The notes beneath the pieces were generated by a model. The model did no database searches. It was not told the DNA's origin and saw only the letters and a list, made by a program, of their open reading frames with translations. 26,600 bases of DNA from Nitrospirae bacterium CG2_30_53_67 (GTDB lineage: Bacteria > CG2-30-53-67), in assembly GCA_001873285.1 (NCBI GenBank), contig MNYV01000142.1:1-26600 (forward strand), read 5' to 3'. This document shows, piece after piece, positions 6,674 to 14,908 of the stretch. Both the position numbers and the translations under genes were made by a program. The stretch's first letter is position 1, and every line of letters starts with the position of its first letter.

Positions 6674-8374
6674 TCATCGCTTTTTTTCTTTCCCTGTCTT
6701 TTGGATTCTGGCCCATTCATCACGTAATGTTACCGTCCGGTTGAAGACGAGCCGGTCCTGAGTGGAGTCTCGATCCACGCAGAAGTAACCCAGTCTTTCA
6801 AACTGGTAACGGCTTCCTGGTGCTGCACCCGCGAGGCCGGGTTCCAGCCTGCACGATGTCACCGTCTCCATGGATTTCGGATTCAGAAAGGCCTTGAAGT
6901 CGGGTGTGTCCTTATCCCCCTCGGGATCGGCTTTGGTGAAGAGATGATCGTAGAGGCGGACTTGGGCCTGGATCGAGTGGGCGTCAGAGACCCAGTGCAG
7001 GGTGGACTTGACCTTGCGGCCGTCCGGGGAGTCGCCGCCCCGTGTGGCCGGGTCATAGGTGCAGTGGAGTTCCACCACCTCGCCGGCCTGGTTTTTTACG
7101 GCGCTGACGCATTTTATGAAATACGCGTACCTCAGCCTGACCTCCCGGCCCGGGCAAAGGCGGTAGAACTGTTTGGGCGGGTCCTCCATGAAATCCTCCT
7201 GTTCGATGTAGAGGATTCGTGAAAAGGGGACCTTCCGTGTCCCCATGCCGGGATCTTCGGGATTGTTGACGGCCTCCAGTTCCTCCATACGGCCTTCAGG
7301 ATAGTTGTCGATGACCACGCAGAGGGGCCGAAGCACGGCCATGACGCGGGGGACCCGCTTATTCAGGTCTTCACGCAGGCAGTGTTCAAGGAGTGCAATA
7401 TCAACCATGCTCTCCCTTTTGGCCACGCCGATGCGTTCACAGAAGCTGCGGATGGCCTCGGGCGTGTATCCCCGCCTGCGAAGCCCGGAGATGGTGGGCA
7501 TCCGGGGATCGTCCCAGCCGGAGACATGCCCCTCCTGAACCAGTTGCAGGAGCTTCCGTTTGCTCATGACCGTATGGCCGAGGTTGAGGCGGGCGAACTC
7601 GATCTGCCGGGGATGATGGATTTCCAACTGATCAAGAAACCAATTATAGAGCGGCCGGTGATCCTCAAATTCCAGCGTGCAGATGGAGTGGGTGATCCCT
7701 TCGATGGAATCCGACTGCCCGTGGGCAAAGTCGTACATGGGATAAATGCACCATTTCTCGCCGGTTCGGTGATGCGAGGCGTGAAGGACCCGGTACAGGA
7801 CCGGGTCCCGCATATTCAGATTCGGGGAGGCCATGTCGATCTTTGCCCGGAGCACACGGGAGCCGTCTCCGAATTCGCCGGCGCGCATCCGTTCAAAGAG
7901 GTCCAGGTTCTCTTCAATAGAACGGTTCCGGAAGGGGCTCTCCCTGCCCGGCTCGGTTGGGGTGCCGCGGTATTCGCGGATTTCATCCGCGCTCAGGTCA
8001 TCCACATAGGCCTTGCCCTTCTTGATCAACTGAACGGCAAATTCATAAAGTTTCTCGAAATAGTCGGATGCATAGTAGAGCCTGCCGTCCCAGTCGAACC
8101 CGAGCCAGCGGACGTCCTCCTGGATTGATTCCACGTACTCGACTTCCTCTTTGGCCGGATTGGTATCATCGAACCGAAGGTTGCAGAGGCCTCCGAATTC
8201 CCCGGCGATGCCGAAATTGAGACAAATGGATTTGGCATGTCCGATATGGAGATAGCCGTTAGGTTCCGGCGGGAACCGGGTCTGCACCCGCCCTTGGTTC
8301 TTGCCGTCTTTTATATCTTCGGAAATGGTCGTCCGTATAAAATCAGATGGCGGTGTCTTGCCATGCATGCCCAT
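6674..8374 (-). CDS. glnS: Glutaminyl-tRNA synthetase
   Basis: A class I synthetase that charges tRNA-Gln. It has the HIGH block [16 protein letters not shown] near residue 40 and the KMSKS equivalent VMSKRK in the middle, followed by the C-terminal beta-barrel anticodon-binding region. At about 566 residues it is the length of E. coli GlnRS (554). The frame runs open to 8503, but that extension is repeat sequence. ATG 8374 and TTG 8380 are both candidates; GAGG (minus strand, 8392-8389) is 8 nt from the TTG and 14 nt from the ATG. The gene faces the accessory block, with its stop only 2 bp from the end of the nuclease fragment. It was probably once coupled to pyrE (see the element at 8399-8643). 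Confidence 0.96.
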   Translation of the reverse strand: MGMHGKTPPSDFIRTTISEDIKDGKNQGRVQTRFPPEPNGYLHIGHAKSICLNFGIAGEFGGLCNLRFDDTNPAKEEVEYVESIQEDVRWLGFDWDGRLYYASDYFEKLYEFAVQLIKKGKAYVDDLSADEIREYRGTPTEPGRESPFRNRSIEENLDLFERMRAGEFGDGSRVLRAKIDMASPNLNMRDPVLYRVLHASHHRTGEKWCIYPMYDFAHGQSDSIEGITHSICTLEFEDHRPLYNWFLDQLEIHHPRQIEFARLNLGHTVMSKRKLLQLVQEGHVSGWDDPRMPTISGLRRRGYTPEAIRSFCERIGVAKRESMVDIALLEHCLREDLNKRVPRVMAVLRPLCVVIDNYPEGRMEELEAVNNPEDPGMGTRKVPFSRILYIEQEDFMEDPPKQFYRLCPGREVRLRYAYFIKCVSAVKNQAGEVVELHCTYDPATRGGDSPDGRKVKSTLHWVSDAHSIQAQVRLYDHLFTKADPEGDKDTPDFKAFLNPKSMETVTSCRLEPGLAGAAPGSRYQFERLGYFCVDRDSTQDRLVFNRTVTLRDEWARIQKTGKEKKR

Positions 8375-8398
8375 ATTCAAGTGTATGTCCTCAATAAT

Positions 8399-8643
8399 GA
8401 CGGTTTCGTAATAAGTCCTCAAATAGGACGGCAAAGAAAAAAGGCCCAGATGCAAGGCGCGCAAGTCCTGAGGAATCAGCGCGTACATAGACGTACGCTG
8501 CAATGACCTCTCTGCGTGCCCGCCTGAGCGAGGACCTGCCTGCCACGCTGTGGCGCAGGCATGGCGCTCGCAGTCAGGCGGTCACGCACAGGCAGGCGAA
8601 GGACGCAGCGCAACGCCGCAGATGGACTTTTTACGAAGCCGTC
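8399..8643 (+). mobile_element. MITE-like element, family 1, copy 1 (between pyrE and glnS)
   Basis: Terminal inverted repeats: GACGGTTTCGTAATAAGTCC (8399-8418) and GGACTTTTTACGAAGCCGTC (8624-8643). Flanks AATAAT (8393-8398) and AATAAC (8644-8649) look like a 6-bp target duplication with one change. The core 'gatgcaaggcgcgc', 'gtcctgaggaat' and the hairpin GCGTAC/GTACGC are shared with the copy at 18662-18815. It encodes no transposase, so it is non-autonomous. It supplies the last three codons and the stop of pyrE. A 90-bp unit is inserted inside it. Confidence 0.85.
8508..8597 (+). repeat. 90-bp palindromic unit nested in the MITE-like element
   Basis: Compared with the copy at 18662-18815, this stretch is extra, lying between 'gctgcaatgac' and 'gaagga'. 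It is palindromic: 8514-8532 pairs with 8567-8587 with few mismatches (CCGCCTGA against TCAGGCGG), and an inner CCTGC/GCAGG hairpin lies in between. Similar CCTGCCTG text occurs in the other repeat family at 16630-16656. It looks like a REP-type unit that entered the MITE. Confidence 0.65.
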
Positions 8644-9173
8644 AATAACTCATCAATCGAGAATATGGGGTGATAATCGTAGTTACGGAGGGATTCTCTG
8701 CCGCCCATATTCCTGTCCACGATTGAAATAACCATTGCAATCTTCAGTCCGGCCTCTTTCAGCCGTTCTATGGCCGTCAGCACGGATTTCCCTGTGGAGA
8801 CGACGTCTTCAACGACGACGATTCTCCCCCCTTTTTCAATGATCCCCTCTATGTATTTTTGAGTCCCATGCTTCTTGGCTTCTTTTCTCACACTGACGAC
8901 GGGGATATTCTTCCTTTGTTGATAGAAGGCATAGTGACTGACACTGAAGGCAATGGGAATGGCCCCGTACATGAGGCCGCCGATATAGTCTATATGCTTG
9001 TCCCCGATCATGCCGTAGATCAGTTCGCCGATCAAAGAGCCGGTTTCGGGGGTGTTGATGACCTGCTTGGCATCAATATAATAAGCGCTCTCGCCTCCAT
9101 GCGCAAGGGTGAACCTGCCGATTTGCAGGGCTTTCTTTTGTATGATCTCTTTGAGTTGTTGTCTTGCATCCAT
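8631..9173 (-). CDS. pyrE: Orotate phosphoribosyltransferase
   Basis: It converts orotate and PRPP to OMP in pyrimidine synthesis. The 180-residue product carries the PRPP-binding motif VVVEDVVSTGKS and the lysine-rich loop VRKEAKKHGTQK expected of OPRTase. GAGG lies 5 nt before ATG 9173. The C-terminus is odd: the final residues TAS and the TAA come from the terminal repeat of the MITE-like element ending at 8643. With the element removed, the frame would end DELLRTYT and stop 2 nt before the glnS ATG. The protein core is intact, so the enzyme is probably functional. Confidence 0.94.
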   Translation of the reverse strand: MDARQQLKEIIQKKALQIGRFTLAHGGESAYYIDAKQVINTPETGSLIGELIYGMIGDKHIDYIGGLMYGAIPIAFSVSHYAFYQQRKNIPVVSVRKEAKKHGTQKYIEGIIEKGGRIVVVEDVVSTGKSVLTAIERLKEAGLKIAMVISIVDRNMGGRESLRNYDYHPIFSIDELLTAS

Positions 9174-9196
9174 GTCCGCCTCTTTTGGGCCTGCAT

Positions 9197-9223
9197 CTTA
9201 TATCAAAAAAATCTTTTTGACAA
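9197..9223 (-). promoter_or_regulatory. Possible promoter of pyrE
   Basis: On the minus strand TTGTCA (9223-9218) and TATAAG (9202-9197) precede pyrE, but the spacer is only 15 nt. A second TTGTCA copy lies at 9236-9231 as part of a direct repeat. The short spacing keeps this tentative. Confidence 0.3.
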
Positions 9224-9290
9224 ATCTTTTTGACAATCGGAATAAAAGAAAAAAAGATGTTCACCGGCCCGTTTATGCCCATAATTTTAC

Positions 9291-9319
9291 TTGCAATGGC
9301 ATTTCGGGTTTGCTATAGT
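9291..9319 (+). promoter_or_regulatory. Promoter of the RRM RNA-binding protein gene
   Basis: TTGCAA (9291-9296), 17 nt and TATAGT (9314-9319). The start of transcription would be near 9326, leaving a 5' leader of about 140 nt before ATG 9467. A long leader on an RNA-binding or cold-shock-type gene is often regulatory. No hairpin stands out clearly by eye. Confidence 0.6.
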
Positions 9320-9466
9320 GCACGCGAGAAGAAGGAAAGCTTACTAACCGGGTAGAGAGCAGATACTTATCGCGTCGTTCATACCTGCCGTGTAAATTTC
9401 ACTGCAAGCGCTTTTGTATGGGTCCCGCCTGAGTCTCTGCCTATCCCAAATGAGGAGAGAAGAGTT

Positions 9467-9775
9467 ATGTCAATGAAACTGTATGTGGGAAATCTTTCTT
9501 ATGAGATGAGCGAGTCCCAACTGAGTGATCTTTTTACCCCCTTCGGCGCCATTGAAAGCGCAAAGATCATCACCGACAAATATACGGGGAACTCCAAAGG
9601 TTTCGGATTTGTCGAGATGTCGAGCCGCGAGGAAGGCGAGAAGGCCATCAGCGAGTTGAACGGCAAACAGATCAATAATCGCGCGATCACGGTTAATGAA
9701 GCCCGTCCCAAACCGGAGAGGGGCAGTTCCGGCGGCAGGGGCGGCGGCGGAGGCGGAGGCAGAGGGAGATACTAA
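9467..9775 (+). CDS. RRM-domain RNA-binding protein with glycine-rich tail
   Basis: A 102-residue protein with a single RNA recognition motif: RNP2 is LYVGNL (5-10) and RNP1 is KGFGFVEM (44-51), both with the aromatic residues that stack on RNA. The tail (86-102) is almost only G, R and S, as in the cyanobacterial and deltaproteobacterial Rbp proteins often linked to cold response. It probably acts as a small RNA chaperone; its targets are unknown. GAGGAGAG (9452-9459) precedes ATG 9467. The gene is monocistronic, with its own promoter at 9291 and divergent from pyrE. Confidence 0.93.
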   Translation: MSMKLYVGNLSYEMSESQLSDLFTPFGAIESAKIITDKYTGNSKGFGFVEMSSREEGEKAISELNGKQINNRAITVNEARPKPERGSSGGRGGGGGGGRGRY

Positions 9776-10015
9776 GTCCTTCGATTCATATCGGTATCGA
9801 TTTTTAAGAAAATCCTCAACAAGAAAGGCATCCTATGCCATTGTGGGAATGGCATGAATGTTGGGGGTTTGTCTTGTTTTTTATGAAAAGAGGACAAAAC
9901 ATATCCACATCATCAGGTACAGCGCCATCCTTACAGAATAGGTGATTTTTGACTATTTTTTCTTGCAATCAAGAATCCTCTATGCTAAATTTTATAATTT
10001 AAAATTTGCTGATTC

Positions 10016-10206
10016 AGTGGTCCTGTTCATAAATATGGTAACGTACCGACTTGTACTCGGTTTACCGGTAGAGGGTCATAGGGCGGTCTCATCTCCGCGC
10101 GCGACTGAGGCGTACCCCCTCCCCTGTGGTACGTCGCAAGGAGCGGAACTTTGATCCGACCGCCCTATGACCCTCGAATGCGACCGTATTTACGAATAGG
10201 GCCACT
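10016..10206 (+). mobile_element. MITE-like element, family 2, copy 1 (upstream of rpsB)
   Basis: The ends are inverted repeats: AGTGGTCCTGTTCATAAA (from 10016) against the reverse complement of the right end, AGTGGCCCTATTCGTAAA. The inner arms GAGGGTCATAGGGCGGTC and GACCGCCCTATGACCCTC also pair. The same element, inverted, lies at 16596-16783. It is about 190 bp with no frame for a transposase, so it is non-autonomous. Its centre (CGCGCGAC, TGAGGCGTAC, GGTACG) resembles the centre of family 1. Confidence 0.8.
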
Positions 10207-10221
10207 AATCTATAAAACTCT

Positions 10222-10265
10222 CCAGAAGATAAGCGAAGCAGAAAAAAACTGCTGATTTCTTCTGG
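10222..10265 (+). promoter_or_regulatory. Hairpin in the rpsB leader
   Basis: CCAGAAGA (10222-10229) pairs with TCTTCTGG (10258-10265), and inside it AGCAG (10237-10241) pairs with CTGCT (10249-10253) across an A-rich loop. It lies about 100 nt before rpsB. Ribosomal protein leaders often bind the protein they encode, so S2 feedback is a possibility but not shown. Confidence 0.4.
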
Positions 10266-10366
10266 ATATCACACACATATCCGGATCCAGGGGGGTGGTG
10301 CGCATCGGGCGTTTCCCCGGGAGATGAAGGATATGGAGGAAAAAACCATTATAAGGAGAAACGGTT

Positions 10367-11155
10367 ATGCCGATTGTCACCATGAAAGAGCTTTTGGAGG
10401 CCGGGGTCCATTTCGGGCACCAGACCAACCGATGGAATCCGAAGATGAAGAAGTTCATCTTCGGCGAACGGAACGGGATCTATATCCTGGATCTTCAGAA
10501 AACCTTGCGCAATATCAAGGAGATTCATAACACGGTCAAACAGATCATATCCGATGGAAAACATATCCTGTTTGTGGGGACCAAAAAACAGGCTCAAGAC
10601 GCCATCTATGAGGAGGCCGTACGGTGCGGGATGTTTTACGTGCATCAGCGCTGGCTCGGCGGGACATTGACCAATTTCAAGACCATCAGAAACAGTATTT
10701 CAAAGTTGAAGAATATCGAAAAGATGAAGGAGGACGGGACCTTTGAGAAATTCAGCAAGAAAGAGTCCCTGATGATAGAGAAAGACCGGCTCAAATTGGA
10801 AAAGTATCTGGGGGGCATCAAGGATATGACCAGTCTTCCCGGCGCCCTTTTTATCGTAGATCCCAAGAAGGAGAAAATCGCCGTTCATGAAGCCCGGATC
10901 ATGGGAATTCCCATCATCGCCATCGTGGATACGAACTGCGATCCGGACGAGATCGATTATTGTATCCCCGGAAACGATGACGCCATCCGTTCCGTCCGCC
11001 TCGTGACATCCAAAATCGCCAATGCGGTATTGGAGGCCAAGGAGAGAAGGGCGCCTGATATTGAAGAAGCGATGATGGCTGCGGCGGCCGGAAGCGAGGC
11101 GCCGGATCAAACCCTTCAGACAGAATCCTCTCAGGCGCCTGCACAGGAATCATGA
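10367..11155 (+). CDS. rpsB: 30S ribosomal protein S2
   Basis: A 262-residue S2 with the typical opening [22 protein letters not shown] and the block [14 protein letters not shown]. The conserved C-terminal core is [14 protein letters not shown]. It binds the small subunit late in assembly and is needed for bS1 binding. AAGGAG lies about 8 nt before ATG 10367. It heads the rpsB-tsf-pyrH-frr-uppS-cdsA-dxr cluster. The tail after residue 235 is low in complexity (Ala, Ser, Gln), as is common in S2. Confidence 0.98.
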   Translation: MPIVTMKELLEAGVHFGHQTNRWNPKMKKFIFGERNGIYILDLQKTLRNIKEIHNTVKQIISDGKHILFVGTKKQAQDAIYEEAVRCGMFYVHQRWLGGTLTNFKTIRNSISKLKNIEKMKEDGTFEKFSKKESLMIEKDRLKLEKYLGGIKDMTSLPGALFIVDPKKEKIAVHEARIMGIPIIAIVDTNCDPDEIDYCIPGNDDAIRSVRLVTSKIANAVLEAKERRAPDIEEAMMAAAAGSEAPDQTLQTESSQAPAQES

Positions 11156-11216
11156 AATCAAACAGATCCGCCGGCAGAAGGGAGGCGGGAGGTATGGAAT
11201 CGTAAGGAGGAAAAGT

Positions 11217-11828
11217 ATGGGCGGTATTTCAGCCGATCAGGTCAAAGAGTTGAGGAGCCGGACCGGCGCGGGGATCATGGACTGCAAAAAGGCTCTTGCG
11301 GAGTCCAACGGGGAACTGGAGGGAGCCATTGATTATCTCAGGAAGAAGGGACTTTCGGCAGCGGCGAAACGTTCCGGCCGGACCACAGCCGAGGGGCTGG
11401 TCAGTTCGTACATCCATGCCGGAGGAAAGATCGGGGTGCTGGTTGAAGTGAATTGTGAAACCGATTTCGTAGCCCGCAATGAAGAATTCCAAACCATGGT
11501 CAAGGATATTGCCATGCATATCGCCGCCGCACGGCCGCTCTTCATCCAGAGGGAGGAAGTTCCTCAGGATTTCCTCGACCGGGAGCGCGGCATCTTTAGG
11601 GAACAGGCCATCGGATCCGGCAAGCCGGAAAAGATTGTGGACAAGATCGTCGAAGGGCGCCTGGACAAATATTACGGAGAGGTCTGCCTGATGGAGCAGC
11701 CCTTTGTCAAGGATACGGACATCACGATCAAGGACCTGATCACCCGGAACATTGCAAAGATCGGGGAAAATATCCAGATCCGCCGCTTTGCCCGGTATGA
11801 GCTGGGTGAAGGGATAGAGAAGAGTTAA
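11217..11828 (+). CDS. tsf: Translation elongation factor Ts
   Basis: EF-Ts exchanges GDP for GTP on EF-Tu. The N-terminal UBA-like part is present ([19 protein letters not shown], about 10-28), as is the signature [14 protein letters not shown] (about 78-91). At 203 residues it is the short form, without the second core subdomain and coiled coil of the 283-residue E. coli protein; short forms are known in Thermus and chloroplast lineages. A strong AAGGAGG precedes ATG 11217. It lies 61 nt after rpsB in the same operon. Confidence 0.97.
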   Translation: MGGISADQVKELRSRTGAGIMDCKKALAESNGELEGAIDYLRKKGLSAAAKRSGRTTAEGLVSSYIHAGGKIGVLVEVNCETDFVARNEEFQTMVKDIAMHIAAARPLFIQREEVPQDFLDRERGIFREQAIGSGKPEKIVDKIVEGRLDKYYGEVCLMEQPFVKDTDITIKDLITRNIAKIGENIQIRRFARYELGEGIEKS

Positions 11829-11867
11829 TCTCCGTTACACGCCTGCAAGGAAGGATGATATCCAAGA

Positions 11868-12587
11868 ATGGCCGGCCTGAAATTCAAAAGGATCCTGCTG
11901 AAACTGAGCGGAGAGGCCCTGATGGGGAAAAGGGAATATGGGATCGATCCCGATACCATGCTGGCCATCGCCCAGGAAATTCGTGAAGTTCAGGATCTTC
12001 ATGTGGAGATGGCCATTGTGATCGGAGGCGGGAACATCTTCCGAGGGATCTCGGCCATGGCCCAGGGCATGGACCGGGCCACAGGTGATTACATGGGGAT
12101 GCTCGCCACCATGCTGAACGCCCTCGCCCTTCAAAGCATGCTGGAGAAACAGGGGGTGATGACCCGTGTGCTTTCTGCGCTGGAGATGAAGGAACTGGCC
12201 GAACCCTATATCCGAAGACGGGCCACGCGGCATCTGGAGAAAGGGCGGGTGGTGATCTTCGGCGGCGGGACGGGCAATCCTTATTTTACCACGGATACGG
12301 CTGCGGCCCTGCGGGCCATGGAGATCAACGCCGAAGTGATTCTCAAGGCCACCAAGGTGGACGGCGTCTATACCGACGACCCCATGATTGACAAGGATGC
12401 GAAACTGATCAAGGAGCTGACCTACATAGAGGTCTTGCAGAAGAAGCTCAAGGTCATGGACTCCACGGCTATTTCTTTGTGTATGGACAACAAACTTCCG
12501 ATTATTGTCTTCAACATGATGCAGCATGGGAATATCAGGAGGGCCGTCCTGGGGGAAAAGATCGGGACCATTGTTCGAGGAGGGTAA
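11868..12587 (+). CDS. pyrH: UMP kinase
   Basis: It phosphorylates UMP to UDP and is a hexamer of the amino-acid-kinase fold. Visible motifs are LLKLSGEAL (phosphate loop, about 10-18), [10 protein letters not shown] (about 51-60), [19 protein letters not shown], and [13 protein letters not shown] near the nucleotide site. At 239 residues it is the family length. It lies 39 nt after tsf and 2 nt before frr, whose ribosome binding site is inside the pyrH end. Together with pyrE it supplies pyrimidine nucleotides, though that gene is in another transcript. Confidence 0.97.
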   Translation: MAGLKFKRILLKLSGEALMGKREYGIDPDTMLAIAQEIREVQDLHVEMAIVIGGGNIFRGISAMAQGMDRATGDYMGMLATMLNALALQSMLEKQGVMTRVLSALEMKELAEPYIRRRATRHLEKGRVVIFGGGTGNPYFTTDTAAALRAMEINAEVILKATKVDGVYTDDPMIDKDAKLIKELTYIEVLQKKLKVMDSTAISLCMDNKLPIIVFNMMQHGNIRRAVLGEKIGTIVRGG

Positions 12588-12589
12588 CC

Positions 12590-13147
12590 ATGAACGAAGA
12601 TACCAAAGCCTGTGCCCAAGAGAAGATGGATAAGGCTATTACCGCTTTGAAGAATGAGTTTGCCCGGGTGCGGACCGGCAGGGCCTCGACAGCGCTGCTC
12701 GACCACATCATGGTGGATTATTATGGGACCCCCACACGGCTGAATCAATTGGCGACCCTTTCCGTGCCTGAAAGCCGGATGATCACGATTCAGCCCTGGG
12801 ATGCCACCGCGCTGAAGTCCATCGAGAAAGCCATTCTCAAGTCGGACCTGGGGTTGACGCCTTCGAATGATGGAAAGATCATCCGGATGACCATTCCCGA
12901 ACTGACCGAAGAGCGCAGGCGTGAGATCGTGAAAATCATCAAGCATGTGACCGAGGAGTGCCGGATTTCCATCCGTCAGATCAGGAAGGAAGCAAACGAC
13001 CAGCTCAAAAAGATGGAGAAGGAAAAGGCGATTACCGAGGACGAACACCGCCGGATCCAGGATGAGATCCAGAAGATGACCGACAAGACGATCCAGCAGG
13101 CTGATCAAATCTTAGAGAAGAAGGAAGCGGAAGTCATGCAGATATAA
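12590..13147 (+). CDS. frr: Ribosome recycling factor
   Basis: RRF splits post-termination ribosomes with EF-G. The 185-residue product matches the family length. It contains FARVRTGRASTALLDHIMVDYYG near the N-terminus and the C-terminal helical hairpin of domain I with REIVKIIKHVTEECRISIR. ATG 12590 follows GAGGAGGG by a short spacer and sits 2 nt after the pyrH stop, so the longer open frame from 12479 is not used. A family 3 repeat begins 8 nt after the stop. Confidence 0.97.
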   Translation: MNEDTKACAQEKMDKAITALKNEFARVRTGRASTALLDHIMVDYYGTPTRLNQLATLSVPESRMITIQPWDATALKSIEKAILKSDLGLTPSNDGKIIRMTIPELTEERRREIVKIIKHVTEECRISIRQIRKEANDQLKKMEKEKAITEDEHRRIQDEIQKMTDKTIQQADQILEKKEAEVMQI

Positions 13148-13155
13148 GGTATCTT

Positions 13156-13240
13156 GGGGTCAAGGGTTATAGTGTTTTTCTCTAAAGATTTTGTTTGCGT
13201 TTCAGTATTTCAATTGAATCCTTGAACCCTGGAACCCTTT
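13156..13240 (+). repeat. Dispersed repeat family 3, copy 1 (short form, frr-uppS gap)
   Basis: It starts GGGGTCAAGGGTT, continues GTGTTTTTCTCT and ATTTTGTTTG, and ends in CCTTGAACCCTGGAACCC. The two ends form an inverted repeat (GGGTCAAGGGTT against AACCCTTGA-like text). Longer copies in the same orientation lie at 20682-20872 and 21462-21658. No coding potential. Confidence 0.75.
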
Positions 13241-13269
13241 CAGCCCGCTAAAGGTCTCGGAAGACCATC

Positions 13270-14085
13270 ATGAACAGAGAGGTTTCCACCATCGGGGAAA
13301 AGAGCCGCGCCGAAGACTTCGATCTTTTGCAGCAGATCGATCTTTCCGCCGTTCCGAAACACGTCGCCATCATCATGGACGGCAACGGCCGCTGGGCCCG
13401 TGCCCGCTCCGTCCCCAGGATAGAGGGGCATCGTGCAGGGGTGAAGGCCGTGGACGAGGTGGTCACCTGTGCGCGGGAGATCGGCATCAAGGTGCTCACC
13501 CTTTACGCCTTCTCCATGGAGAACTGGCAGCGGCCCAAGGAAGAGATCAGGGCCTTGATGTATCTTCTCAAGGAATACATCTTAAGGAAGATCTCCGTGA
13601 TGAAGGCTAACCATATCCGGTTCATGACCATCGGCCGGATTCAGGAACTGCCCAAGGACGTCCAGCCGCTCCTGAAGCGGGCTGAGGAAGAGACCCGGGA
13701 GAACCATGGACTGATCTTGAACCTGGCCTTGAGCTACGGAGGGAGGGCGGAGATCGTTGATGCCATCCGGTCCATCCTGCAGGATTTTTCCGAAAACAGG
13801 ATCCGAATCGACCAGGTGGACGAAGCCCTTGTCGCTTCCCGCCTATACACCGCCGGCCTGCCGGACCCGGATATCATGATCCGGACCAGCGGGGAACAGC
13901 GTATCAGTAATTTCTTATCCTGGCAGTCGGTTTACACCGAACTCTATTTTACCCCTATCTGGTGGCCGGACTTCAGACGCAGGGCATTCCTCGAGGCCAT
14001 GATTGATTTCCAAAGAAGGGAGAGACGTTTCGGCCTGACCGGTGAGCAGGTAAAAACGATTAAGGGGAAGGAAGATGCCTTCTAA
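13270..14085 (+). CDS. uppS: Isoprenyl transferase (undecaprenyl diphosphate synthase)
   Basis: It condenses isopentenyl diphosphate onto farnesyl diphosphate to make the C55 carrier for peptidoglycan and O-antigen. The cis-prenyltransferase motifs are in order: IIMDGNGRWA (about 35-44) with the catalytic Asp, HRAGV, LTLYAFSMENWQRP, then RTSGEQRISNFLSWQ and YTELYF near the C-terminus. At 271 residues it has a slightly long N-terminus. The 3' end overlaps cdsA by 11 nt, so the two are translationally coupled. A small GGTCT/AGACC hairpin lies just before the start. Confidence 0.95.
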   Translation: MNREVSTIGEKSRAEDFDLLQQIDLSAVPKHVAIIMDGNGRWARARSVPRIEGHRAGVKAVDEVVTCAREIGIKVLTLYAFSMENWQRPKEEIRALMYLLKEYILRKISVMKANHIRFMTIGRIQELPKDVQPLLKRAEEETRENHGLILNLALSYGGRAEIVDAIRSILQDFSENRIRIDQVDEALVASRLYTAGLPDPDIMIRTSGEQRISNFLSWQSVYTELYFTPIWWPDFRRRAFLEAMIDFQRRERRFGLTGEQVKTIKGKEDAF

Positions 14086-14878
14086 ACGGGTGCTTACCGC
14101 CCTGGTCGGTCTCCCGCTCTTTATCCTTCTGATCTTCCGCGGGTCTCCATCTCTTTTTTTCTTCTCAGTTCTGATCGTCGCCTTACAGGGGCAGAATGAA
14201 TTCTACCATCTCCTGGAGAGCGGGGAAGTGCGGCTGCAGAAATTTCTCGGCCTGCTCATGGGAGCGCTTCTGCTGATCGGTTTTTACACCGAGGACGGCC
14301 GGCTCGTTGCGGCGTCCATCTCCCTGTTCCTGATCCTGATCCTGGTGTTCAGGACCTTGTCCATGCGTGACGTGGCCCAGGCCGCCAAGGAAATCGGGGT
14401 GACCTTCTTCGGCTTATTTTATGTCTCTTATTTTCTCGGATACCTGATCCTGATCCGCGGCCAGGAACACGGCCGAGCATGGATCTTCTTTCTGTTCCTT
14501 GTGATATGGGCCGGAGATACCGGCGCCTACTATCTCGGGCGCCGTTTCGGTAAACACAAGCTGTTTTTGAAGATCAGTCCCAAGAAGACCTGGGAGGGCG
14601 CGGTTGGAGGACTTGCCTGCAGCCTGGCGGCGTCTGCGGTTGGGCAGTATTTTCTCTTTCCGGCGAATGATCTCAATCATATGGTCCTCTTGGGCGGCGG
14701 GCTGGGACTCATCGGGCAAATCGGGGACCTGGCCGAGTCTCTCCTTAAAAGGTCATCCGGGTTCAAGGATTCCGGTTCTGTTTTTCCCGGACACGGGGGT
14801 ATCCTGGACCGTTTTGACAGTATCCTCCTTGCATCTCCGGTTCTTTATTACGCGGTATGGTTCGGGGTTTATGATTGA
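14075..14878 (+). CDS. cdsA: Phosphatidate cytidylyltransferase
   Basis: It makes CDP-diacylglycerol from phosphatidate and CTP in the inner membrane. The 267-residue protein has about seven to eight hydrophobic helices and the C-terminal family signature: LLKRSSGFKDSGSVFPGHGG followed by ILDRFDS. The charged residues of the H-G-G-x-x-D-R-x-D motif are intact. AAGGGGAAGGAAG upstream gives ATG 14075 a strong ribosome binding site inside the end of uppS. Neighbours uppS and dxr place it in the envelope lipid part of the operon. Confidence 0.95.
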   Translation: MPSKRVLTALVGLPLFILLIFRGSPSLFFFSVLIVALQGQNEFYHLLESGEVRLQKFLGLLMGALLLIGFYTEDGRLVAASISLFLILILVFRTLSMRDVAQAAKEIGVTFFGLFYVSYFLGYLILIRGQEHGRAWIFFLFLVIWAGDTGAYYLGRRFGKHKLFLKISPKKTWEGAVGGLACSLAASAVGQYFLFPANDLNHMVLLGGGLGLIGQIGDLAESLLKRSSGFKDSGSVFPGHGGILDRFDSILLASPVLYYAVWFGVYD

Positions 14879-14908
14879 GGTTCTCATCGTCTATTCTATT
14901 TCGAGACG

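Larger units (their letters stand above)
9776..10366 (+). other. Gene-free interval between the RRM gene and rpsB
   Basis: This 591-bp stretch has no credible gene. It holds a hairpin ATGCCATT/AATGGCAT (9835-9842/9848-9855) with a T-rich tail further on, possibly the end of the RRM transcript. A weak promoter candidate, TTGCAA (9964-9969), 17 nt, TAAATT (9987-9992), could serve rpsB. The MITE-like element at 10016-10206 and the rpsB leader hairpin at 10222-10265 complete it. Confidence 0.6.

Noticed and set aside
7382-8128. A 248-residue plus-strand frame inside glnS
   Set aside because: It is antisense to the conserved catalytic core of GlnRS, and I recognise no family in it.
8375-8503. 43-residue N-terminal extension of GlnRS
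   Set aside because: Most of the extension is encoded by the MITE-like element (8399 onward). The synthetase homology begins after ATG 8374.
9835-9900. Terminator for the RRM gene
   Set aside because: The ATGCCATT/AATGGCAT hairpin is only 8 bp, and the T-rich tract lies about 20 nt after it, so I do not call a terminator.
12479-12589. Upstream extension of the frr frame into pyrH
   Set aside because: RRF proteins are about 185 residues, and ATG 12590 has GAGGAGGG directly upstream.
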